Part shown: positions 33,458 to 40,239 of the stretch, piece by piece
Numbering within the stretch: the first letter of the stretch is position 1
Layout of the letters: each line of letters starts with the position of its first letter
Assembly: GCA_021778635.1 (NCBI GenBank)
Contig: JAJYCD010000021.1
Span: 1 to 40,239, forward strand
DNA length: 40,239 nt
From: Actinomycetes bacterium
Lineage (GTDB): Bacteria; Actinomycetota; Actinomycetes; Actinomycetales; Cellulomonadaceae
Direction: 5' to 3'
Position numbers and translations under genes: made by a program
Notes under the pieces: generated by a model
Databases searched by the model: none
Told to the model about the DNA's origin: nothing
What the model saw: only the letters and a program-made list of their open reading frames with translations

Positions 33458-35775
33458 CCGCCCTCGGGAGTGGCGGGCGGGCACGGTCCGTGCACGCGTC
33501 GGCCGGCCGGGTGGGTGCCGCGGGAGCTGTCGTCGACGTGCTCGTGCTCGTCGGTGCGACGGCTCTGGCCCTCGCGCCGCTCGTCCCGGTGTTCGGCGTG
33601 GTGCCGGCCTGGCGCGCGATCGCCGTCGGACTGGTCCTCGGCACGGGCGTCGCCGTCGCGGGCGCCCTGCGCCGCTGGAGCGGGATCGGCGTGGTCGCGG
33701 CCGTGGTCCTCGTCTACTTCGGGCTCGGCGGTGCCGTCGCGGTGCCCCGGACGATGTCGCACGTCGTGCTGCCGACGGGTGCGACGGTCGCCGGGCTCGC
33801 GTCCGGCGCGGTGACGTCCTGGAAGCAGGTCCTGACCCTCGACCCGCCTCTCGGCGATGCCGGGACGCTGCTGGTCGCGCCGTTCCTGCTGGCCCTGTGC
33901 GGCGCCACGCTGGCGTTGAGCATCGCGTGGCGAGCGCGCGCACGTGCCGCTCGCGCGGCCGCGGCGCTCGTCCCGCCGGCCGTCCTCGTCGCGGCGATCC
34001 TGCTCGGCACGACGACGGCGGTCGTGCCGCTCGCGGTCGGCCTCGGGCTCTCGGCCGGCCTCGCCACCTGGGCGGCGTGGCGATCCGGCGGGTTGCAGCC
34101 GCGTCGCGTGCTCGCGCTGGTCCTCGTCCTCGGCGTCGCTGGAGGATCGGGCGTTGCCCTCGGTCCGCTCGCGACCGGGAGCACGACGCGTCACGTCCTG
34201 CGCGACGAGATCACGCCGCCGTTCGACCCCCGTGACTTCACGAGCCCGCTGTCCGCCTTCCGACGGTTCGTGAAGGAGCAGAAGGACACCGACCTCCTCA
34301 CGGTGACCGACCTGCCCAAGGGTGCGACCGTCCGGCTGGCGACGCTGGACGCGTTCGACGGCGTCGTGTGGAACGTCGCCGGCGGTGGAGGCGCCTCGGG
34401 CTCCGGGGAGTTCCGCCGGGTCGGAAGCACGATCGAGGAGTCGACGCAGGGCGCTCGGGTGAGGGTCGGCGTGCAGATTCGTGCGTTGTCCGGCGTCTGG
34501 CTGCCGACCGTCGGCGATGCGACGGCGTTCCGGTTCACCGGGACCGACGCCGGGTCCGCCACCGAACGCCTGCGCTACAACGACGCGACCGGGGCGGCCG
34601 TCCTCACCGGCGGGCTGTCGGGCGCGGTGTCGTACACGCTCGACGCGGTGCTGCCGGCCGTGCCGGACGACACGCAGATCGGCGACGCCCCTGCGGCCGA
34701 CGTGGTGCTCCCGCCCACGGTCGACGTCCCGGACGTCGTCGGCGTTCGTGCGGCCGAGATCGCCCGGACGGCTGGTGCGCCCGTCCTCGTGGCACGGAGC
34801 CTGCAGAAGGCCCTGGCCGACGAGGGCTACTTCAGCAACGGCCAGACCGACGTCGGTGAGTACCCGTCGCTCGCCGGGCACGGCGCGAACCGCATCGCGA
34901 CGCTGCTCGGCGGTGGCCTGATGGTCGGCGACGGCGAGCAGTACGCCTCGGCGATGGCACTGATGGCGCGGCAGATGGGGTTGCCTGCGCGCGTCGTCCT
35001 CGGGTTCGTGCCGTCGGGGCCGCAGGTGGGTGCGTCGTCGATCACGTTCACCGGCGCGCAGATCCAGGCCTGGGTCGAGATCGCGTTCGCCGGGCACGGC
35101 TGGGTGCCGTTCTTCCCGACCCCGCCCGAGAGCCGGACCCCGCAGAAGAACAACCAGCCGCAGCAGCCCCAGGCCGATCCGCAGGTCCTCCAGCCCCCAC
35201 CGCCGCCGCCGGCGCCGGTGAGCGCACCCCACGAGGACACCGAGCAGCCGCAGACCGACGAGCCTCGCCGTTCCGGCCAGGGGGCATCGGTGTGGCGTAC
35301 CGTCCTGGTGGCGTCGGCGGTCACCGCCATCCCGATCGGTCTGCTCGTGCTGCCGATCGCCCTCGTCCTCGGGCTGAAGCGTCGGCGGCGCCGTCGTCGG
35401 CTGACGGCGCCGGACCCGGTGATGCGGGTGGTCGGTGGCTGGTCGGAGGTGCTCGACGCCGCGCGTGACCACGGGAGGCCGCCGCCGAGGCTGGCGACCC
35501 GGCGCGAGATCGCGCAGGCGCTCGGCGGGGACGGCGCCGTGCCGTCGTCCTCGGCTGGGTCGGGGATGCCGGCGGCTGCGGGGACCGGGGTCTGGATCGC
35601 GCTCGCGGACCGGACGGACGAGGCCGTCTTCGGTGTCCACCCTCCCGACGACGACGCGGTCGAGCGGTACTGGGCGGACGTCCGGACGACCGTCGACCTG
35701 CTCGGTCACGGACTGTCCCGCTGGCGGCGTCTGCGGGCACGGATGTCGGTCGCCTCCCTGCGGCGGCCCCGATGA
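33454..35775 (+). CDS. Transglutaminase-like (TgpA-type) membrane protein, catalytic residues lost
   Basis: A 773-residue protein with about six N-terminal membrane spans (about 25-250), an exported core, a Pro/Gln-rich stretch (about 560-610), a further span near 615-640 (VTAIPIGLLVLPIALVLGL) with Arg-rich flank, and a cytoplasmic tail. The transglutaminase core is recognisable in EQYASAMALMARQMGLPARVV and QAWVEIAFAGHGWVPF. The triad is gone: the Cys position is Gly494 (GDGEQ), His is Gln538 (QAWVE) and Asp is Phe554 (FFPTP). It is therefore probably a structural or binding pseudoenzyme. It matches the tgm gene of PFNA-type clusters. ATG 33454 overlaps the DUF58 stop. Confidence 0.9.
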   Translation: MTALGSGGRARSVHASAGRVGAAGAVVDVLVLVGATALALAPLVPVFGVVPAWRAIAVGLVLGTGVAVAGALRRWSGIGVVAAVVLVYFGLGGAVAVPRTMSHVVLPTGATVAGLASGAVTSWKQVLTLDPPLGDAGTLLVAPFLLALCGATLALSIAWRARARAARAAAALVPPAVLVAAILLGTTTAVVPLAVGLGLSAGLATWAAWRSGGLQPRRVLALVLVLGVAGGSGVALGPLATGSTTRHVLRDEITPPFDPRDFTSPLSAFRRFVKEQKDTDLLTVTDLPKGATVRLATLDAFDGVVWNVAGGGGASGSGEFRRVGSTIEESTQGARVRVGVQIRALSGVWLPTVGDATAFRFTGTDAGSATERLRYNDATGAAVLTGGLSGAVSYTLDAVLPAVPDDTQIGDAPAADVVLPPTVDVPDVVGVRAAEIARTAGAPVLVARSLQKALADEGYFSNGQTDVGEYPSLAGHGANRIATLLGGGLMVGDGEQYASAMALMARQMGLPARVVLGFVPSGPQVGASSITFTGAQIQAWVEIAFAGHGWVPFFPTPPESRTPQKNNQPQQPQADPQVLQPPPPPPAPVSAPHEDTEQPQTDEPRRSGQGASVWRTVLVASAVTAIPIGLLVLPIALVLGLKRRRRRRRLTAPDPVMRVVGGWSEVLDAARDHGRPPPRLATRREIAQALGGDGAVPSSSAGSGMPAAAGTGVWIALADRTDEAVFGVHPPDDDAVERYWADVRTTVDLLGHGLSRWRRLRARMSVASLRRPR

Positions 35776-36389
35776 CGGCGCCCGACGCGACCGGACGCGC
35801 GTCGTCCCGCGCGCGCGGTCCCGGGTCTCCCGGGATGGTCCCGCCGGCGCCGCGCGCCGAGGCCGCACCTGACGTCGCGGGCCCGGGGTCCGCGCCTGGA
35901 ACCGGCGGACCCGTCCCGGAGATCATCACGCACGTCCCGAGCTTCCCGCCGGGTCCTGAGCCGATCTCGGCTGGAGGTGGCCCGCCGGGAGCGGCGGTTG
36001 TCCCGACGGTGCACACGCGCGCGGGGGCACGCGCGGCAGCGTGCGTGCACCTCGACCTGTCCGACGGACGACGTCTGGCGGTCTGGGGTCAGGCCCTGAT
36101 CGGTCGAGCCCCGGTGGCGGCGCCCGGCGAGGAGATCGCGCAGCTGGTCGCCATCGACGACCCGGCACGGTCGGTGTCCACGACCCACCTCGCACTCGGG
36201 GTCGACGACGGCGGTGCGTGGATCGTCGACCGTGGGTCGACGAACGGCACCGTCGTGACGCTCCCGGACGGTCAGCAGATCCTCTGCGTGCCGTGGCAGC
36301 GGGTCAAGGTGGCGGCCGGCGCACGGGTCCGGTTCGGTGACGCGTCGTTCCTGGTCGCGACGGACACGGACGGCACCGGAGCCGGCTGA
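35772..36389 (+). CDS. Small FHA domain protein
   Basis: A 205-residue cytoplasmic protein. The first about 90 residues are Pro/Gly/Ala-rich and disordered; about 95-200 is an FHA domain with ALIGRAP, SVSTTHLALG and DRGSTNGT giving the phosphothreonine-binding Arg, Ser-x-x-His and Asn. It closes the kinase/phosphatase cluster, overlapping the pseudo-transglutaminase by 4 bp, and may dock phosphorylated tails of the membrane proteins upstream. The promoter and attenuator for leuA follow. Confidence 0.88.
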   Translation: MTAPDATGRASSRARGPGSPGMVPPAPRAEAAPDVAGPGSAPGTGGPVPEIITHVPSFPPGPEPISAGGGPPGAAVVPTVHTRAGARAAACVHLDLSDGRRLAVWGQALIGRAPVAAPGEEIAQLVAIDDPARSVSTTHLALGVDDGGAWIVDRGSTNGTVVTLPDGQQILCVPWQRVKVAAGARVRFGDASFLVATDTDGTGAG

Positions 36390-36448
36390 ACCCGGCGCGA
36401 GACTGTGAGCTCCGGCGCCGGCGCGTCGCTTCCGATCCGTGGACGTGC

Positions 36449-36479
36449 TCGACATCGGCCGTGGGCCTGCGCGTACAGT
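36449..36479 (+). promoter_or_regulatory. leuA promoter
   Basis: TCGACA (36449-36454, five matches to TTGACA) and TACAGT (36474-36479) are separated by 19 bp. Transcription should start six to eight bases later, at or next to the GTG of the leader peptide at 36487. The spacing is a little long, but both hexamers are good for this GC content. Confidence 0.65.
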
Positions 36480-36486
36480 GTCGACC

Positions 36487-36540
36487 GTGTGCTACGCGCA
36501 GCATCTGCTGCTCCTTCGTCGCCGCGGCGAGTCCTTCTAG
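36487..36540 (+). CDS. Leucine leader peptide of the leuA attenuator
   Basis: A 17-codon frame reading VCYAQHLLLLRRRGESF and ending in TAG. Four consecutive Leu codons (CTG CTG CTC CTT, 36505-36516) are followed by three Arg codons. A hairpin overlaps its 3' end. This is the layout of ribosome-mediated attenuation: when charged leucyl-tRNA is scarce the ribosome stalls at the Leu codons and frees leuA expression. The GTG lies 7 nt past the -10 box, so the peptide would be read from a leaderless mRNA. Attenuation upstream of leuA has been predicted in other actinobacteria. Confidence 0.85.
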   Translation: MCYAQHLLLLRRRGESF

Positions 36541-36557
36541 CCGGACTCTCGCCGCGG
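36520..36557 (+). terminator. leuA attenuator hairpin
   Basis: CCGCGGCGAGTCC (36522-36534) pairs with GGACTCTCGCCGCGG (36543-36557) through 13 base pairs with a two-base bulge, around a loop containing the leader stop codon. It overlaps the last leader codons, so a ribosome paused at the Leu codons would leave it free or shift pairing to an alternative. A T tract is missing. Whether it terminates or blocks translation cannot be told by eye. Confidence 0.75.
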
Positions 36558-36576
36558 TGGTCGGTGTGCCGGCTGA

Positions 36577-38361
<1,785 letters not shown>

Positions 38362-38397
38362 GCGCGACGCCCTGCGGGGCCGCCGATGAGACCTGGG

Positions 38398-38411
38398 GCG
38401 GTGGTCACCGC
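38398..38411. repeat. Inverted repeat just before the GGDEF gene start
   Basis: GCGGTG-GT-CACCGC ends at the base before ATG 38412. It replaces the usual ribosome binding site region; the G-rich left arm may serve as a weak one. Its arms resemble those of the 218-283 repeats (GCGGT/ACCGC), probably by chance. Confidence 0.45.
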
Positions 38412-40043
38412 ATGACCGCGCCGCGCGAGCTCGTCGTCGTCGGCGAGTTCGGCCCGTTCGACGCGCTCGCGGACGACGCCCACGCGGCGTACGTCGGCGG
38501 GCGCGCCGAGCAGGCGGTGCACCTGTGCCGGGTGCTGGTCGCGTTGTGCCGGGCGTCGGGAGATCGTCTGACCGAGCGCTACGCGTGGTTCATCGCCGGG
38601 CTGGCGTTGTGCGAGCTCGGTCGCTACGACGAGGCTCTCGGCGCCGCGGAGAGCCTCATCGCCCTCGCCCCCGGTCGGTACCTGCCGTTCTGGAAGGCGA
38701 AGGCGCTCGCACTCCGGGCGAACGCGAGCGCCGGCCGGGGGGATGCCGCGCGAGCGATCGACGACCTCGCGCACGCACAGGTGCTGCTCGGCGAGCTCGA
38801 CGGTCGATCGTACAACCAGGTCTCGGGCGCGACGATCACCGGCATCGGCCTGCGCAGCATGATGCTCTACGAGGCGAGCGACGACCTGCTCAGCCGGGCC
38901 GCGGTCATGGTCGACGGTCGCGGACGGGCGAACGTCCTGAGCGAGTCGCTCCTCACCCACGCCGAGTGGGGTTCGCTCCTGGTGCTCGTCGGTGACGACG
39001 ACGGCGCCGCGCCGCACTTCGTGGCCTGCCTGCACCGGGCGACGCAGATGCGCCGCGCGCTCCGGGGCGCGGCGGACGACCCGAGCCTCTCGGCGGTCGC
39101 CGAGTGGGGCCGACTCTTCGCGCTCGAGATGCTCGGCGCCCACGGTGCGGTCGCGACGGCGTTCCGGCTGATCGTCGACGACATCCCGCTCGGCCCGCAC
39201 CGGTCCGAGCGGATCCTGCGTTCCCTGGCCTGCGGCCGGGCGCACGTCGCCCTGGGCGACCATCGGCGCGCCCGCGAGTTCCTGATGACCGCGCACGAGG
39301 CCGCCGTGCAGACCAACCGGGTGATCTGGTCCTCGTTGGCGGACGTCGCCCTCCAGGAGCTCGACGTGGTCGAGCACGGTCCGCACCCGGCTCTCGATCG
39401 CGCGTCCCTGCGATTCCAGCAGCTGCTGCGGCAGCGGTGGACGGAGCGGTCCGCGTGGTTCGACGGACTCGACGCGCGGGTTCGTGCCCTGCGGCTCGCC
39501 ACCGAGGCCGAGCGTGCGACGCTGCTCAGTCGACAGGACCCGCTGACCGGTCTGTACAACCGTCGCGCGCTCGCCGACCGGCTCGCGGCCTCGCACGGCG
39601 AGCAGTCCGCCGTGATGGTGGACATCGATCACTTCAAGCGCGTCAACGACACCCACTCGCACATCGTCGGCGACCGGGTGATCGTCGCGGTGGCGGAGAT
39701 CCTGCTGCGCACGGTGCGTGTCGAGGACCTGCCCGTGCGCTACGGCGGCGACGAGTTCCTCGTGCTGCTCCGGCCGGAGGTCGGGGTCGACCCGGCTCGT
39801 GCCGCCGAGGCGCTCGCCCAGCGCATCCAGCAGGAGGCCCGCGCGTTCGACTGGTCGACGATCGCGCCGGGGCTGCGGTTGTCTCTCTCCGTCGGGGTGG
39901 CATCGACACGGTCGCCGCTCGAGGTGATCTCGGAGGTGGACACGTCCCTCCGGCTCGCGAAGCAGGCGGGACGTGACCAGATCGTCATGCGGGTCCACGG
40001 GGTCGGCGACGACGCGTTCACGGTGTCGCGCGTCCGCGGCTGA
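38412..40043 (+). CDS. Diguanylate cyclase with TPR-like N-terminal region
   Basis: A 543-residue soluble protein. Residues about 20-340 are helical hairpins of TPR type (for example [20 protein letters not shown]), probably a protein-binding sensor. A helix (about 345-385) links to a GGDEF domain beginning [12 protein letters not shown], with [13 protein letters not shown] and the active-site GGDEF at 445-449 fully intact. The inhibitory I-site RVED (436-439) lies exactly five residues before it, so product inhibition by c-di-GMP is expected. It has no membrane span and no EAL domain. It starts 50 bp after leuA with no clear ribosome binding site and may be read through from leuA. Confidence 0.93.
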   Translation: MTAPRELVVVGEFGPFDALADDAHAAYVGGRAEQAVHLCRVLVALCRASGDRLTERYAWFIAGLALCELGRYDEALGAAESLIALAPGRYLPFWKAKALALRANASAGRGDAARAIDDLAHAQVLLGELDGRSYNQVSGATITGIGLRSMMLYEASDDLLSRAAVMVDGRGRANVLSESLLTHAEWGSLLVLVGDDDGAAPHFVACLHRATQMRRALRGAADDPSLSAVAEWGRLFALEMLGAHGAVATAFRLIVDDIPLGPHRSERILRSLACGRAHVALGDHRRAREFLMTAHEAAVQTNRVIWSSLADVALQELDVVEHGPHPALDRASLRFQQLLRQRWTERSAWFDGLDARVRALRLATEAERATLLSRQDPLTGLYNRRALADRLAASHGEQSAVMVDIDHFKRVNDTHSHIVGDRVIVAVAEILLRTVRVEDLPVRYGGDEFLVLLRPEVGVDPARAAEALAQRIQQEARAFDWSTIAPGLRLSLSVGVASTRSPLEVISEVDTSLRLAKQAGRDQIVMRVHGVGDDAFTVSRVRG

Positions 40044-40146
40044 CCGGTCTCCGGGCCGGGCCGGTGCGCCAGCGTCCGGCTGCCCGGCGCGCGGGCCGCG
40101 GGCGTGGGACCGGCGAGCCGGCGGGATCGGGGTGGATGATGGATCA

Positions 40147-40239
40147 GTGAGCCTCTACCGCGACGAGGCGATCGTGCTGCGGACCCAGAAGCTCGGGGAG
40201 GCGGACCGGATCGTCACGCTCCTGACCCGCACCCACGGG
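40147..40239 (+). CDS. recO: DNA repair protein RecO, N-terminus (partial)
   Basis: The first 31 codons from a GTG at 40147, reading [21 protein letters not shown] and on to TLLTRTHG, match the N-terminal OB-fold of RecO, which loads RecA with RecR in recombinational repair. The position after leuA fits actinobacterial order. GATGAT (40135-40140) lies six bases before the start and may be a -10 box. The rest is outside the window. Confidence 0.92.
   Translation, partial: MSLYRDEAIVLRTQKLGEADRIVTLLTRTHG

Noticed and set aside
40044-40146. Terminator between the GGDEF gene and recO
   Set aside because: The gap is very GC-rich and offers several short competing stems (for example CCGGCT/AGCCGG), but none is long or clear enough to call.

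Overview
The window is GC-rich DNA, dense with genes that mostly point the same way and often start with GTG. Gene order and protein families indicate a high-GC actinobacterium. Cellulomonadaceae or a close relative is my best guess, from gene order and overall protein character; it is an inference, not a database result. I see no tRNA, rRNA, IS element, CRISPR array or phage gene. The window opens in the last 68 codons of comEC and closes 31 codons into recO.

Backbone (1-20324 and 36390-40239). The order comEC-holA-rpsT-[ATP-grasp/alpha-E/transglutaminase]-lepA-hemW-hrcA-dnaJ-rsmE-phoH-ybeY-corC-era-leuA-recO is the conserved actinobacterial housekeeping arrangement, also known from the Mycobacterium tuberculosis region around Rv2362c-Rv2415c. 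These genes cover replication (HolA), ribosome function and maturation (S20, LepA, RsmE, YbeY, Era), heat shock (HrcA, DnaJ), haem (HemW) and leucine synthesis (LeuA). Added to the backbone are a zinc-free-loop butanediol dehydrogenase-like gene, a proline-rich membrane protein with a DUF2510 protein, a DUF3097 gene, a Gmad2-type lipoprotein and a TPR-GGDEF protein. phoH, ybeY, the CBS-domain gene and era are chained by ATGA overlaps.

Accessory block (20357-36389). Between era and leuA lie a membrane-anchored alpha/beta hydrolase and then a nine-gene set in one direction: PP2C phosphatase, FHA protein, Ser/Thr kinase, a 1944-residue Ig-like/fibronectin III surface protein, MoxR ATPase, DUF58 protein, a transglutaminase-like membrane protein and a second FHA protein. 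Its content matches the kinase-fibronectin-AAA (PFNA) cluster described in bifidobacteria. Most genes overlap by 4 bp, so the set is probably co-translated. A plausible model is a phospho-switch (kinase, PP2C, two FHA readers) controlling a MoxR/DUF58 assembly machine and a giant exported adhesin or receptor. The transglutaminase-like member has lost all three catalytic residues.

Regulatory highlights: a CIRCE operator before hrcA; a leucine attenuator before leuA, with a 17-codon leader peptide carrying four consecutive Leu codons and apparently starting at the 5' end of its own mRNA; an almost unbroken 49-nt hairpin inside the start of the DUF2510 gene; palindromic 24-bp tandem repeats before holA; and strong bidirectional terminators between holA and rpsT. 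No gene-free stretch exceeds 300 bp.
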